A DNA stretch of 64,000 bases from Boseongicola aestuarii (GCF_900184815.1 NZ_FXXQ01000004.1:1-64000), one strand, 5' to 3'. Counted from the stretch's first letter, positions 15,835 through 25,683 are shown. The notes: generated by a model not told the origin, from the letters alone. Numbers and translations: made by a program.

Positions 15835-15994
15835 GACGACCGGAAACTAGCCTCGAAAGCGCCTTACGCCGCTGGCACGAACTGGCGCAATGCTCGTCTT
15901 GCACCCTTGCTTTCAAAACCACCGTTTTGAGGTTTCCACCTAGAACCCCAACCGCTATACGCGATCCCGGTGAGACTCCTAGGGGAAGAATTTC

Positions 15995-17287
15995 ATGGCC
16001 AATGTCGTCGTCGTCGGCGCCCAGTGGGGTGACGAAGGAAAGGGCAAGATCGTTGACTGGCTCAGCGAACGCGCCGATGTGATCGCGCGGTTTCAGGGCG
16101 GCCACAACGCCGGTCATACGCTGGTCATCGGCGGTGAGGTCTTCAAGCTGCACGCGCTGCCATCCGGCGTCGTGCGCGGCGGCAAACTGTCAGTCATCGG
16201 CAACGGCGTCGTGCTGGACCCTTGGCACCTGATCAAGGAGATCGCCACGATCCGCGCCCAGGGCGTCGAGATCACGCCCGAGACGCTGATGATCGCCGAA
16301 AACACGCCCCTGATCCTGCCGCTTCACGGCGAACTGGACCGTGCCCGCGAAAGTCAGACGGCGGTCGCCAAGATCGGCACCACCGGTCGCGGCATCGGCC
16401 CCGCCTACGAAGACAAAGTGGGTCGCCGGGTCGTGCGCGTTGCCGATCTCGCCGACCACGCGACGCTTGAAACCCGCGTTGACCGTCTGCTGGTCCATCA
16501 CGATGCCCTGCGCCGGGGCCTCGGCCTTGAGCCGGTCGACCGCGACGGTCTGGTGGCCTCACTGAAAGAGATTGCGCAGGAAATCCTGCCCTACGCCGCC
16601 CCGGTCTGGAAGGTTCTGAATGAACGCCGCCGCGCGGGTCAGCGAATTCTGTTCGAAGGCGCACAAGGCGCACTTCTCGACGTCGATTTCGGCACATATC
16701 CCTTCGTGACTTCCTCTAATGTGATCGCCGGGCAGGCGGCCACCGGCACAGGCATCGGGCCGGGGTCCATCGACTACGTTCTGGGCATCGTCAAAGCCTA
16801 TACGACCCGCGTGGGCGAGGGGCCTTTCCCGACCGAACTGGAAGACGCCGACGGCCAGCGCCTTGGTGAACGCGGCCATGAATTCGGCACCACCACGGGC
16901 CGCAAGCGGCGCTGCGGATGGTTCGATGCGGTACTGGTTCGCCAGACCTGCGCGACCTCGGGCGTCAATGGTATCTCATTGACAAAGCTCGATGTTTTGG
17001 ATGGTTTCGAGGAGCTGAAGATCTGCACCGGCTACGAGCTTGACGGAGAGATCCTCGATTATCTTCCAACGGCGGCCGACAAACAGGCGCGCGTGAAACC
17101 CGTCTACGAGACGATGAAAGGCTGGAGCGAAAGCACCGCCGGCGCGCGCTCATGGGCGGACCTTCCGGGCGAGGCCGTCAAATACGTGCGTCGCATCGAA
17201 GAGCTGATCCAATGCCCGGTGTCGATGGTCTCGACCTCGCCCGAGCGGGAAGACACGATCCTCGTCACCGACCCTTTCGAGGACTGA
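15995..17287 (+). CDS. purA: adenylosuccinate synthetase
   Basis: A 430-residue, full-length enzyme. The GTP-binding N terminus [20 protein letters not shown], the catalytic His in [34 protein letters not shown], and the substrate loop [15 protein letters not shown] are all present. It condenses IMP with aspartate using GTP in AMP synthesis. Start ATG with AGGGGAAG upstream. It is a core gene followed by a Dabb protein and a DUF2842 protein. Confidence 0.98.
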   Translation: MANVVVVGAQWGDEGKGKIVDWLSERADVIARFQGGHNAGHTLVIGGEVFKLHALPSGVVRGGKLSVIGNGVVLDPWHLIKEIATIRAQGVEITPETLMIAENTPLILPLHGELDRARESQTAVAKIGTTGRGIGPAYEDKVGRRVVRVADLADHATLETRVDRLLVHHDALRRGLGLEPVDRDGLVASLKEIAQEILPYAAPVWKVLNERRRAGQRILFEGAQGALLDVDFGTYPFVTSSNVIAGQAATGTGIGPGSIDYVLGIVKAYTTRVGEGPFPTELEDADGQRLGERGHEFGTTTGRKRRCGWFDAVLVRQTCATSGVNGISLTKLDVLDGFEELKICTGYELDGEILDYLPTAADKQARVKPVYETMKGWSESTAGARSWADLPGEAVKYVRRIEELIQCPVSMVSTSPEREDTILVTDPFED

Positions 17288-17313
17288 CGCACCCCTTTCC
17301 CGGAGGCACCCGA

Positions 17314-17607
17314 ATGCTGCGCCACATCGTCCTGAGCACATTCAAATCCGATGCGACCGGCGACCAACTTGATGCCTGGCGCAAAGCCGTGACCGAGATG
17401 TGCGAGGCCAGCGAGCACGTCGTGGCTTTCACTCTGGGTGCCAACATCGGCAGCGGCCCGAACCATCACGATTCGGCCCTTGTCGCGGATTTCAAAGACC
17501 TTGAAGGGTTTCGCGCCTACATCGCCTCGCCTGCGCACAAGGCCTATGTGGAAGACCACGCCAAGCACGTCGTCGAGAAACTCGCAGCCGTTCAGCACGA
17601 ATTCTAG
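17314..17607 (+). CDS. Dabb (stress-responsive alpha-beta barrel) family protein
   Basis: A 97-residue protein beginning MLRHIVLSTFKSDATGDQL, with the Dabb ferredoxin-like dimer features: LRHIVL-x-F first strand, FTLGANIGSGPNHHDSALVADFKDLEGFRAYIASPAHKAYVE. The start at 17314 is fixed by CCGGAGGCA. These small dimers include stress proteins and some polyketide-type aldolases/cyclases; the reaction here is unknown. It lies 26 bases after purA and may be co-transcribed. Confidence 0.88.
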   Translation: MLRHIVLSTFKSDATGDQLDAWRKAVTEMCEASEHVVAFTLGANIGSGPNHHDSALVADFKDLEGFRAYIASPAHKAYVEDHAKHVVEKLAAVQHEF

Positions 17608-17654
17608 GGCGCGATCCGGTTGACGCTTGCCCAATCCGCCCCATAACCAAAGAC

Positions 17655-17888
17655 ATGGCACTCAACTATAAATCCCGCCGACGTCTGTCGCTTCTGGTCC
17701 TTCTGGTCGGCCTGCCGCTCTATGTGGCGGCATCGCTCTGGGTGATCTCGCTGTTCGACCGCCCTCCATTCCTGCTGGAAATCGTCGTTTATGTGACCCT
17801 TGGCGTGCTCTGGGCGCTGCCCTTCAAGGCGGTGTTCAAGGGCGTCGGCAAGGCTGACCCCGACGCGCCACCGGATGACACCGGCTGA
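17655..17888 (+). CDS. DUF2842 domain membrane protein
   Basis: A 77-residue protein with two membrane helices (about 11-33 LSLLVLLVGLPLYVAASLWVISL and 40-61 LLEIVVYVTLGVLWALPFKAVF) and an acidic tail DPDAPPDD. The short basic start NYKSRRR, FDRPP in the connecting loop and WALPFK-x-VF-G-G fit DUF2842, a small inner-membrane family of alphaproteobacteria of unknown function. Confidence 0.85.
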   Translation: MALNYKSRRRLSLLVLLVGLPLYVAASLWVISLFDRPPFLLEIVVYVTLGVLWALPFKAVFKGVGKADPDAPPDDTG

Positions 17889-17934
17889 TCAATCTCGACT
17901 CCGACAGCTCTTCTGCCTATTCAGGTTTCATACC

Positions 17935-18498
17935 ATGGAAGGGCGCGCCTTGGAGAATCCCCGTAAGATATTCGTTTTCAAAGATATTACGACATCTGAC
18001 GCTATGGGTCAGCCGTGCGATCCTGTGACCCGAGTAGCGGTGGCCGCCATCATTGCGAACCCGTGTGCGGGCAGGTTTCAGCAAGACCTTGCGATCCTCT
18101 TCGAAACGGGTGGTGCTCTTGGCAAAAGGCTTGCCGACGAAGCGCTGGAACAGCTGCGAAATCCTGCCGTCGCCTACGGCAAGGCGGCGATTGTCGGCAT
18201 TAACGGAGATATCGAACATGGCGGCGCGGTCATTCATCCGAAACTTGGAGCTCCGATGCGAAATGCTGTCGGAGGCGGCGACGCGGTGATCCCATCCAAC
18301 GTCAAGATCGGAGGCCCCGGAACGGCCATCGACCTGCCGCTTGGGCACAAGGACAACCCGTGGTCGTTTGATCATTTCGACACAATGACACTGACCATTC
18401 CCGATGGCCCCCGACCAGACGAGATCGTGATGTTCGTCGCCTATTCCGACGGTGCTCGCCCAATCCCGCGATGTGGCAAAGGCCCGGTCAAGAGCTGA
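17935..18498 (+). CDS. DUF1185 (amino acid synthesis-like) family protein
   Basis: A 187-residue protein: RKIFVFKDITTSDAMGQPCDPVTRVAVAAIIANPCAGRFQQDLAILFETGGALGKRLADEALEQL in the first third, then KAAIVGINGDIEHGGAVIHPKLGAPMRNAVGGG and VIPSNVKIGGPGTAIDLPLGHKDNPWSFDHFDT. This is the DUF1185 (PF06684) layout; members occur in catabolic clusters and are named amino acid synthesis proteins without a proven reaction. The ATG at 17935 has only a weak ribosome site. It is convergent with argE, the stops being adjacent. Confidence 0.85.
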   Translation: MEGRALENPRKIFVFKDITTSDAMGQPCDPVTRVAVAAIIANPCAGRFQQDLAILFETGGALGKRLADEALEQLRNPAVAYGKAAIVGINGDIEHGGAVIHPKLGAPMRNAVGGGDAVIPSNVKIGGPGTAIDLPLGHKDNPWSFDHFDTMTLTIPDGPRPDEIVMFVAYSDGARPIPRCGKGPVKS

Positions 18499-19656
18499 TC
18501 ATGTGCAAAGATGCGCGATCAGCCGGTCCATGAAGGCCTCTCCCGCCTCCATCTGAGCGATTGTTACGTATTCATTCGGCTGATGTGCCAGCGCGATATC
18601 GCCGGGACCGCAGATTACGCCTGAATAGCCCGCGTTTTGGAAATGCCCGGCTTCGGTGCCGTAGCTGACCACATGATTGGCGTTGTCGCCGGTCAATCGC
18701 CGCGCCAAGTGTTCGGCCGCACCGTCGTTTTCAGGCCGCAGTCCTGGCAGACTGTAAAACGGCTCGAGGTCGATGCCGACGTCGGGTTGAATGGCTTTCA
18801 TTCCAGCTTCAACGCGGCGAACTTCTTCGATGAACCGAGCCTCCCAAGCCTCGCGCGAGTCGGTCGGCACAAACCGGAAATCCACGTCGAAACGGCAATC
18901 CCTGGCGGTGATGTTGTGCGCAGTTCCGCCGGAAATCTCACCCACATGCAGCGTCGTCCACGGAGGGTCGAACATCGCGGCGATCTCGCTCGGCTCGCTT
19001 GCCGCACTTTCGGCGTTCATCCGATTGCACCAGTCGATCAGCCTTGCGCCTTCCATGATCGCGTTCACCCCGGTGTGCATCAGCGACGAATGCACCTCGA
19101 ACCCGCGCACATGCACCATAAACCCGCTGCCACCCTTGTGACCCGTTACGACCTTCATCATCGAGGGCTCTCCGACAATCACCAAAGCCGCCGGGGGCAG
19201 ATGCTCTCGCATCTTCTCGATCAGCGGAGGCGCGCCCTCGCAGCCGATTTCTTCGTCGTATGACAGCGCGATCTGCAGGGGCTTCTTCAACGGCGCCTTG
19301 GCGGCCTTTACCAGAGCCACCAGCGCCAGCGCATCGAACCCCTTCATGTCGCAAGTCCCGCGTCCGAACAGCTTGCCGTCCTTATCGGTCACAACCCAGG
19401 GGTCGGTCACCCAGGCCTGCCCATCGACCGGCACCACATCCGTGTGCCCCGACAAGACCACACCTCCGGGTGCGTCCGGCCCGACATGCGCATAGATTGC
19501 CGCCTTCTGTCCGTCCTCGTTCAGCATCCGGTGCGAGGTCACGGCGTTGTCGGTCAGAAACCCCTGCACCCAGTCGGCAAGATCGAGGTTGCTGTCGCGA
19601 CTGACTGTCGGAAATGAGACGAGCTTTTCAAGAACGTCGCGTGAGGTCAGTGTCAT
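18499..19656 (-). CDS. argE: acetylornithine deacetylase (M20 family)
   Basis: A 385-residue zinc amidohydrolase. Metal and catalytic motifs: LSGHTDVVPV (His and Asp), FGRGTCDMKGFDAL (bridging Asp), SYDEEIGCEGAP (Glu pair), VGEPS and the C-terminal YGTEAGHFQNAG (His); the lid domain lies at about 180-290. It hydrolyses N-acetylornithine to ornithine in arginine synthesis; related M20 deacylases are possible, but the motifs fit ArgE well. The start overlaps the stop of the small upstream ORF by four bases. Confidence 0.92.
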   Translation of the reverse strand: MTLTSRDVLEKLVSFPTVSRDSNLDLADWVQGFLTDNAVTSHRMLNEDGQKAAIYAHVGPDAPGGVVLSGHTDVVPVDGQAWVTDPWVVTDKDGKLFGRGTCDMKGFDALALVALVKAAKAPLKKPLQIALSYDEEIGCEGAPPLIEKMREHLPPAALVIVGEPSMMKVVTGHKGGSGFMVHVRGFEVHSSLMHTGVNAIMEGARLIDWCNRMNAESAASEPSEIAAMFDPPWTTLHVGEISGGTAHNITARDCRFDVDFRFVPTDSREAWEARFIEEVRRVEAGMKAIQPDVGIDLEPFYSLPGLRPENDGAAEHLARRLTGDNANHVVSYGTEAGHFQNAGYSGVICGPGDIALAHQPNEYVTIAQMEAGEAFMDRLIAHLCT

Positions 19657-19886
19657 GTGATGTCCAATACCGAATGACCGAGCGATACCGTCTTTCGCAG
19701 GGCTTTGGTATCCTTATGCCATTGCTCTTCAAATTTCGACACGCAGCCACCGGGTTCGATACTGCGGTCCGTGTCCATCACGTCGTCGGCCTGCGTCACG
19801 CAGGTGACCCAAACGCCCGGACCCGGCGAGCGGGCCTTTCCCTTGCAATCATTCCAGCCGATTGCGCATTTTCCGCACCATGACAA
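19653..19886 (-). CDS. small hypothetical protein between DUF3422 and argE (uncertain)
   Basis: A 77-residue frame. The part after the DUF3422 stop (VWVTCVTQADDVMDTDRSIEPGGCVSKFEEQWHKDTKALRKTVSLGHSVLDIT) has protein-like composition and four-base overlap with argE, which suggests coupling. The start is unclear: the TTG at 19886 lies within the DUF3422 gene, and an ATG at 19778 would give about 41 residues. No family was recognised. Confidence 0.4.
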   Translation of the reverse strand: MSWCGKCAIGWNDCKGKARSPGPGVWVTCVTQADDVMDTDRSIEPGGCVSKFEEQWHKDTKALRKTVSLGHSVLDIT

Positions 19887-21129
19887 ACACCAGCGCCAGC
19901 ACGATCGGCGTCACGATTGCCAGCGTCATTCCCTTGGAAAGCCCTAACCCTTCCGCAAAGGGATATGACAGATAGCCCAGCAGATTCACCGCATAGTAGC
20001 TGATCGCCGCGACCGAGAATCCCTCGACCGTACGCTGCAACTTCAACTGCGCATCCGCGCGCCGGTCCATGCTTTCCAACAATTTCTGGTTCTGCGCCGA
20101 GCGTTCGACATCGACCCGCGTGCGCAGCAAGTCGCCCGCTCGCATCGCCCGTTCAGCCAGAGTCTTCATCCGTGTCTCGGTCGATTTCACTGTGCGCATC
20201 GCCGGATCGAACCGCCGCATCATGAATTCAGCGATCGTTTGGCGCCCCTTGAACCGCTCTTCGCGCAGGATCGAGGTGCGCTGATTGACCAAAGCCTCGT
20301 AAGCGCCGGTCGCACCGAAACGGAACGAGGACGAGGCGAGAATGCCCTCCAGCTCCGAAGACACTTTCAACAGCGCCTCAAGTGTCTCCGCCGGCTCGCT
20401 TCCGATGCCGGTCATATCATCCATCAGCGCATTCAGCCGCACGTCGATTTCGCCGATCTGCGGTCCCAATTCGCGCACGCGGGTCAGGCCAAGCATCGAC
20501 ATCGTCTTGTACGTCTCGATTTCGCATATTCGCTGCACGATCCGCCCGACCCGCCGCGATCCGGCTTCCGGCGTCACGAAGATCGCGAACCGCATATGGC
20601 CCGCCGTATCGAGGCGGAAATCCCCTGCGACCACGGCGCTGTCGTCTAGGACCTGACTGACGGCAAGGCTTTCGGTGACGAACCATTCGTCCACCTTTTT
20701 CTCGATAACCGTGTCGTCGGCCTCGGCCTCGACCCGGATCAGCGCCGAACTCGTCACCACACCCGGTGCGGCCCCCAGCCATTCGCTTGGGAAAACCTCG
20801 AAATCGCGCGCATCAAAGGGCGTTTCGCTCAAGCCTTCCGCGAAAATGGTGTAGGTGACGAATTCGGTGTGGCTCTCCCACTTCAGGCGAAACTTTCCGA
20901 TATCGCCGAAATAATGCGTGGCACCCGGTTGCGGATGCTTTGCACCATAGCGATCCAGCAAAGCAATCAGATGCGCCCGGTCAAGATCACGGTCGCGGCC
21001 AACCGCGTTCGACACTGGCTTGATCGCCAGATAGGCCGCGCGGCAGGGTACGCTCAGCACCGGGAAGGGGCGGGCGTGAAGCTCGTTTATCATCTGATAA
21101 CGTAGCGGATGGTCTTGCAACTGGCTCAT
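19849..21129 (-). CDS. DUF3422 family membrane-anchored protein
   Basis: A 426-residue protein starting HPLRYQMINELHARPFPVL, the family hallmark, with a soluble helical body, a coiled-coil region around 320-375 (RTVKSTETRMKTLAERAMRAGDLLRTRVDVERSAQNQKLLE) and two C-terminal membrane helices (about 378-420, ending VMVRKMRNRLE). DUF3422 proteins are widespread in proteobacteria, resemble RmuC/Mg-channel-like topology at the C terminus, and have no settled role. First gene of the minus-strand unit running to argE. Confidence 0.9.
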   Translation of the reverse strand: MSQLQDHPLRYQMINELHARPFPVLSVPCRAAYLAIKPVSNAVGRDRDLDRAHLIALLDRYGAKHPQPGATHYFGDIGKFRLKWESHTEFVTYTIFAEGLSETPFDARDFEVFPSEWLGAAPGVVTSSALIRVEAEADDTVIEKKVDEWFVTESLAVSQVLDDSAVVAGDFRLDTAGHMRFAIFVTPEAGSRRVGRIVQRICEIETYKTMSMLGLTRVRELGPQIGEIDVRLNALMDDMTGIGSEPAETLEALLKVSSELEGILASSSFRFGATGAYEALVNQRTSILREERFKGRQTIAEFMMRRFDPAMRTVKSTETRMKTLAERAMRAGDLLRTRVDVERSAQNQKLLESMDRRADAQLKLQRTVEGFSVAAISYYAVNLLGYLSYPFAEGLGLSKGMTLAIVTPIVLALVFVMVRKMRNRLE

Positions 21130-21251
21130 GGCACCTCGATTCCTGATCCTCTACCTAGCCGGATTTGCGCATCTGTAAACGAAAAAATCGCCCAATTTCC
21201 TTAACTTAGCGGTCGACGATTGCATACAGTGATCGCGCCATGAAAATTCAA

Positions 21252-21298
21252 TTGACTTTTTCAGCATTAGGGCGTGAAAATATTCTTGGAAATTTCAC
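21252..21298 (+). promoter_or_regulatory. promoter with inverted-repeat operator of the XRE-cupin operon
   Basis: TTGACT (21252-21257) and GAAAAT (21276-21281), 18 bases apart, fit -35/-10 boxes. GTGAAAAT (21274-21281) and AATTTCAC (21291-21298) form an inverted repeat with one mismatch that overlaps the -10 box and lies just before the GTG start at 21314. This is the expected position for autorepression by the XRE-cupin regulator. Confidence 0.5.
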
Positions 21299-21313
21299 GA
21301 AGGATCGCCTCCT

Positions 21314-21880
21314 GTGTCTCTGATCGATATGCCAGACAGCCTTGGACGCGACATCCGAGCCTTGCGCAAATCGCGCAAGCTGACCCTGTCGGAACTGGCC
21401 GAAAAACTAGGCCGGTCCGTAGGCTGGATGAGCCAGGTCGAGCGCGATCTCTCTGAACCTTCCATGAGCGAAATCAAGGACCTCGCACGGGCCTTCGACG
21501 TGCCAGTGCAGACACTCTACGGCCACGCACCCGCCCGCGCCGGCGAAGAGGGGCGCATCGTGCGCGCCAATGCGCGCCGACCAGTCGGGCACCGCGCCGA
21601 CGGGTTGTCCGAGGACCTCTTGTCGCCCGATCTCACCGACGATTTCGAAGTCGTGCATTCGACCTTCGCCCCCCTTGCGCGCCGCGATGAACCCTTGTCG
21701 CGCCCTACGCAAGAGGTCGGCTACATCATTTCCGGTGCCCTCGATCTGACGGTCGGCGGCACGACGCACCGCCTCAATCCCGGCGACAGCTTCCGCATCC
21801 GTGGCGAGCCGTTTTCCTGGGCCAATCCAAACACCACACCGTGCATCGCGATCTGGGTGATCGCGCCACCGGTCTACTAA
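21314..21880 (+). CDS. XRE-family regulator with C-terminal cupin domain
   Basis: A 188-residue protein. The helix-turn-helix lies at about 13-66 (LGRDIRALRKSRKLTLSELAEKLGRSVGWMSQVERDLSEPSMSEIKDLARAF) and the cupin domain at about 105-185 (EVGYIISGALDLTVGGTTHRLNPGDSFRIRGEPFSWANP). This is the PuuR/MppR-type architecture that senses small amines or amino-acid-like ligands. GTG at 21314 with GGATCGCCTCCT upstream; an ATG at 21329 is an alternative. It precedes the first FAD/GcvT gene by 16 bases and probably represses this operon from the inverted repeat in its own promoter. Confidence 0.92.
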   Translation: MSLIDMPDSLGRDIRALRKSRKLTLSELAEKLGRSVGWMSQVERDLSEPSMSEIKDLARAFDVPVQTLYGHAPARAGEEGRIVRANARRPVGHRADGLSEDLLSPDLTDDFEVVHSTFAPLARRDEPLSRPTQEVGYIISGALDLTVGGTTHRLNPGDSFRIRGEPFSWANPNTTPCIAIWVIAPPVY

Positions 21881-21896
21881 TTCAGGGAGGACACCC

Positions 21897-24347
21897 ATGT
21901 CCGATTTTCCAACGACCGCCCGCGTGGTCATCATCGGCGGCGGTGTCGTCGGCACCTCGACTCTTTATCACCTTGCCAAAGCGGGCTGGAGCGATTGCGT
22001 CCTTCTTGAAAAAAACGAACTGACCGCAGGGTCCACATGGCACGCCGCAGGCAATGTGCCGAACTTTGCGGGGTCTTGGGCAGTGATGAACATGCAGCGG
22101 TATTCGGCCACGATGTATCGCACGCTTGGCCAGGACGTCGATTACCCGATGAACTACCACGTCACCGGTTCGATTCGTCTGGCGCACTCGAAAGAGCGCA
22201 TGCAGGAGTTTGAGCGCGTCGCTGGCATGGGCCGCTATCAGGGCCTGCAAATGGATATCTGCACGCCTGCCGAACTGAAGGACATGCACCCCTTCATGGA
22301 AACCCACGACATCATGGGCGGCATGTGGGACCCGCTGGACGGTGACATCGACCCGGCACAATTGACCCAGGCCCTTGCCAAAGGCGCCCGCGATACGGGG
22401 GGCCAGATCGAACGCTTCTGCCCGATCACCGGGCTCGACCGCGACGGCGACGAGTGGATCGTAAAGACCGCCAAAGGCGATATCCGTTGCGAATACGTTG
22501 TGAACTGCGCAGGCTACTATGCCCAACGTGTCGGCGAGATGTTCAAGCCTTTTGGTGGTCGCACCGTGCCGATGGTCGTCATGTCTCACCAGTATTTCCT
22601 GACCGGACAACTGCCCGAACTTGAGGCATGGACCAAGGAAAAGGGCCACAAAGTCCCGCTACTGCGCGATGTCGATATCAGCTATTACCTGCGACAGGAC
22701 AAGAACGGCCTGAACCTCGGCCCCTACGAGCGGAACTGCAAAGCCCATTGGGTCACGCCCGACGATCCCATGCCCGAGGACTTCAGCTTTCAGCTTTACC
22801 CCGATGACCTCGACCGCCTCGAATTCTACATGGAAGATGCCATGGCCCGCGTGCCGCTCTTGGGCGAGGGCGGCATCGAGCGCAATATCAATGGCCCGAT
22901 CCCGTACGCCCCCGATGGCCTGCCGATGATCGGCCCTATGCCCGGCGTCAAGAACGCCTTCGAGGGACATTCCTTCACCTTCGGCATCGCGCAAGGCGGC
23001 GGTGCAGGCAAGGTTCTGTCGGAATGGATCATGCACGGCGAAACCGAACTGGACATGTGGGCCGTCGACCCGCGCCGATACACTGACTACACCGACCACG
23101 ACTATTGCCTCGCCAAAGCGCTCGAAACCTATGGCCACGAATACGCCATGCACTTTCCGCACCACGAATGGCCTGCGGGTCGTGACAAAAAGCACGGGCC
23201 CTTGCACGACAAGCTCGTCGAACAGGGCGCAGTGCTTGGCGCTTACAACGGCTGGGAGCGCGCAAATTGGTTCGCGAAACCAGGGGACGACACCTCCGAG
23301 GAATCGACGCAAACCTGGGATCGCAGCGGCCCTTGGGAAGTCCGCGTCAAAGAGGAATGCGAATCCGTCCGCGATGGCTGCGGCGTCATTGCAATCACCG
23401 GCTTTTCGCGCCTCAAAGTCGAAGGCCCCGGAGCGAAAGACTTCGTCGATAGCCTCACCGCCTCGCAACTGCCGAAACCGGGCCGCATCTCGTTGGCTTA
23501 CTTCGCCGACAGCCGTGGTCGCATCCTGACCGAGATGTCAGCGATGGTGCATGGCGACGACGAGGTCGGCCTTATCACTGCCGCGGTCGCACAATGGCAC
23601 GACGCCGAAATCCTGAAGCGCAAAGCGCCCGAGGGCATCACCATCACCGACCACACCAAAGAGGTCGAGGCCATCCTCGTTACCGGTCCAAAAGCCCGCG
23701 ATACCCTTGCGCCAATCACCGAAGGCCACGATCTTTCCGCCCCTTGGCTCTCGGTCAGCCTGGACGGCAAAGTTGCAGGGCGCGATGCAGCCTTGGTGCG
23801 CGTCAGTTTCGCCGGTGAGCTTGGCTGGGAAATCCATTGCGCCGTCGCCGACGCCCCTGCCATTTACGACGCGCTGATGGATCAGGGCGCAACCCCCTTC
23901 GGCATGTATGCCCTGAACGCCCTGCGCATCGAAAAAGGCTATCGCGCATGGAAAGGCGACCTCTCCACCGACTACAGCCTTCTCGAAGGCGGCCTTGACC
24001 GGTTCGTAAAACTCGACAAACCGCAAGATTTTCCCGGCAAAGCCGCGTTGCAAAACGAAAGACAGCAAGGCGTCAAGAAACGCTTCGTCACTCTGACAGT
24101 TGATGCAGGCGACGCAGACGCGCCCTATATGTCCACACTCTGGCACGGTGACGAAGTGGTCGGTGAAACCACCTCGGGCGCATGGGGCTACCGCGTGAAC
24201 AAATCCATCGCGCTGGGCATGCTGCGCGTTGATCTGACCACCCCCGGAACCGAGGTTGAGGTCGAGATCTTCGGCAATCGCTACAAAGCCACGGTCGAAG
24301 AAGACCGGCCGCTCTGGGATCCCACAAACGAGCGGATCCGCGCATGA
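21897..24347 (+). CDS. FAD-dependent oxidoreductase-GcvT fusion (dimethylglycine/sarcosine dehydrogenase type)
   Basis: An 816-residue protein. The Rossmann motif GGGVVG (14-19) is followed by GSTWHAAG with His49, the residue that carries covalent FAD in dimethylglycine and sarcosine dehydrogenases. The DAO domain runs to about 380, an FAO_M-type linker follows, and the GcvT folate domain covers about 430-700, with the GcvT C-terminal barrel to 816 (TSGAWGYRVNKSIALGML). It should demethylate an N-methylated amine, passing formaldehyde to tetrahydrofolate. First enzyme of the operon behind the XRE-cupin regulator; the next gene overlaps by four bases. Exact substrate unknown. Confidence 0.9.
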   Translation: MSDFPTTARVVIIGGGVVGTSTLYHLAKAGWSDCVLLEKNELTAGSTWHAAGNVPNFAGSWAVMNMQRYSATMYRTLGQDVDYPMNYHVTGSIRLAHSKERMQEFERVAGMGRYQGLQMDICTPAELKDMHPFMETHDIMGGMWDPLDGDIDPAQLTQALAKGARDTGGQIERFCPITGLDRDGDEWIVKTAKGDIRCEYVVNCAGYYAQRVGEMFKPFGGRTVPMVVMSHQYFLTGQLPELEAWTKEKGHKVPLLRDVDISYYLRQDKNGLNLGPYERNCKAHWVTPDDPMPEDFSFQLYPDDLDRLEFYMEDAMARVPLLGEGGIERNINGPIPYAPDGLPMIGPMPGVKNAFEGHSFTFGIAQGGGAGKVLSEWIMHGETELDMWAVDPRRYTDYTDHDYCLAKALETYGHEYAMHFPHHEWPAGRDKKHGPLHDKLVEQGAVLGAYNGWERANWFAKPGDDTSEESTQTWDRSGPWEVRVKEECESVRDGCGVIAITGFSRLKVEGPGAKDFVDSLTASQLPKPGRISLAYFADSRGRILTEMSAMVHGDDEVGLITAAVAQWHDAEILKRKAPEGITITDHTKEVEAILVTGPKARDTLAPITEGHDLSAPWLSVSLDGKVAGRDAALVRVSFAGELGWEIHCAVADAPAIYDALMDQGATPFGMYALNALRIEKGYRAWKGDLSTDYSLLEGGLDRFVKLDKPQDFPGKAALQNERQQGVKKRFVTLTVDAGDADAPYMSTLWHGDEVVGETTSGAWGYRVNKSIALGMLRVDLTTPGTEVEVEIFGNRYKATVEEDRPLWDPTNERIRA

Positions 24348-24805
24348 TCACCGACGAAGCCCGCCGCATCATCCGCGAGTTCCCCCTCGGGATCGTTGCC
24401 ACCATCACCGCAGACGGGCGGCCAGCCGCGTCGCCCAAGGGGACGTTTCTGGTGCTGGATGACACGACGATCGCCTATGGTGATATCCGCTCGCCCGGCA
24501 CGCGGCGCAACCTGCAAAAGCTCCCCATGGCCGAGGTCGTTTTCGTCGACACCTTCCGCCGCAAAGGCGTGCGCCTCAGTGGTACCACCGAAGTCGTAGA
24601 CAGTGAGGCCGCGCGGTTCAAGACCCTGATAACACAATGGAAAGCAACTTGGGGCGATCTGGCCAACCGGATCACAGCCCTCGTCCTTATCCATGTCGAC
24701 ACCGTCAAACCACTCACCACGCCGCCCTACGATGACGGCGCAACCGAAGCCGAAATGATCGCAATGTATCGCGACAAATATGCAAAGATGTTCCCGGGAT
24801 CATGA
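24344..24805 (+). CDS. pyridoxamine 5'-phosphate oxidase-fold flavoprotein
   Basis: A 153-residue protein with a split-barrel flavin-binding start: FPLGIVATITADGRPAASPKGTFLVLDDTTIAYGDIRSPGTRRNLQKLPMAEVVFVD. The family includes PNPOx, heme-degrading and FMN/F420 reductases; the classical PNPOx C-terminal signature is missing, so vitamin B6 synthesis is not implied. It overlaps both neighbours by four bases within the demethylation operon, suggesting a flavin-linked accessory role for the adjacent dehydrogenases (inference). Confidence 0.85.
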   Translation: MITDEARRIIREFPLGIVATITADGRPAASPKGTFLVLDDTTIAYGDIRSPGTRRNLQKLPMAEVVFVDTFRRKGVRLSGTTEVVDSEAARFKTLITQWKATWGDLANRITALVLIHVDTVKPLTTPPYDDGATEAEMIAMYRDKYAKMFPGS

Positions 24806-25683
24806 CACATATTACCCTTCTAGGCGGTGGCCTCGGCCAGGAATTGGTCCGCCGCTCGAAAGACGCTCCAACGCCGCTTTGGTCCACGCAGGTCATGATT
24901 GACCATCCCGGCATGGTCGAGGACCTGCACCGCGACTACTACGATGCGGGTGCCACGGTTGCGACGACCAACACCTATGCCCTGCATTTGGATCGCCTTG
25001 TGGATACCCCCTTCGCTGGTAAGCAAGTCAATCTTGTCACAGCCGCTTTGAATGAAGCCAAAGCCGCGCGCACGAAACCGGGCCAGCGGCTTGCAGGCTC
25101 GATCGGCCCGCTCATCGCCAGCTATCGCCCCGACATTCACCCAGACCTTGAAACGGCCATCCCGCTTTACGCCGACATGGCCCGCCAACTGGCCCCGCAC
25201 GTTGACTTTCTGATCTGCGAAACCGTGGCGTCCGTTTCCCACGCCGAAGCCATCCTGACCGGCGCGCGCCAGACGAACCTGCCGGTCTGGCTCTCCGTAA
25301 CGCTTGACGACGAGGACGGCACGCGCCTGCGCTCTGGTGAACCTGTGACCGAACTTGGCCACCTCACACCCGACGCATGGCTCGCCAATTGCTCGGCTCC
25401 CGAAGCCATGGCCGCCGCGCTCGACGTCTTTGCGACCTTTGGCAAGCCATACGGCGCCTACGCTAACGGCTTCAAGGAGATCACCAAGGATTTCCTCAAG
25501 GATAAACCAACCGTCGACGCACTTGCCCCCCGCGAAGACGTGACCCCTGCCAGCTACGCCGAAACAGTCCTGTCGTGGGTCGATCAAGGGGCCACAATCG
25601 TCGGCGGTTGCTGCGAGGTCGGCCCTGATCATATCCGCGAAGTCGCCCGTCGCCTGACCGCCGCCGGTCACACAATCGTCTGA
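24802..25683 (+). CDS. homocysteine S-methyltransferase family protein
   Basis: A 293-residue barrel protein. It starts [16 protein letters not shown], in which the usual acidic residue before GG is changed to Gly. The zinc cysteines are present: [10 protein letters not shown] (Cys near 198) and [12 protein letters not shown] (Cys-Cys near 272). It probably moves a methyl group from a betaine-like or S-methyl donor to homocysteine. Located inside the FAD/GcvT operon (four-base overlap upstream, 16-base gap downstream), it can supply the demethylated substrate for the dehydrogenases, as BHMT does for dimethylglycine dehydrogenase. Confidence 0.88.
   Translation: MTHITLLGGGLGQELVRRSKDAPTPLWSTQVMIDHPGMVEDLHRDYYDAGATVATTNTYALHLDRLVDTPFAGKQVNLVTAALNEAKAARTKPGQRLAGSIGPLIASYRPDIHPDLETAIPLYADMARQLAPHVDFLICETVASVSHAEAILTGARQTNLPVWLSVTLDDEDGTRLRSGEPVTELGHLTPDAWLANCSAPEAMAAALDVFATFGKPYGAYANGFKEITKDFLKDKPTVDALAPREDVTPASYAETVLSWVDQGATIVGGCCEVGPDHIREVARRLTAAGHTIV

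Noticed and set aside
22659-23468. 269-codon open frame on the minus strand
   Set aside because: Antisense to the first FAD/GcvT gene; no ribosome site or family pattern.
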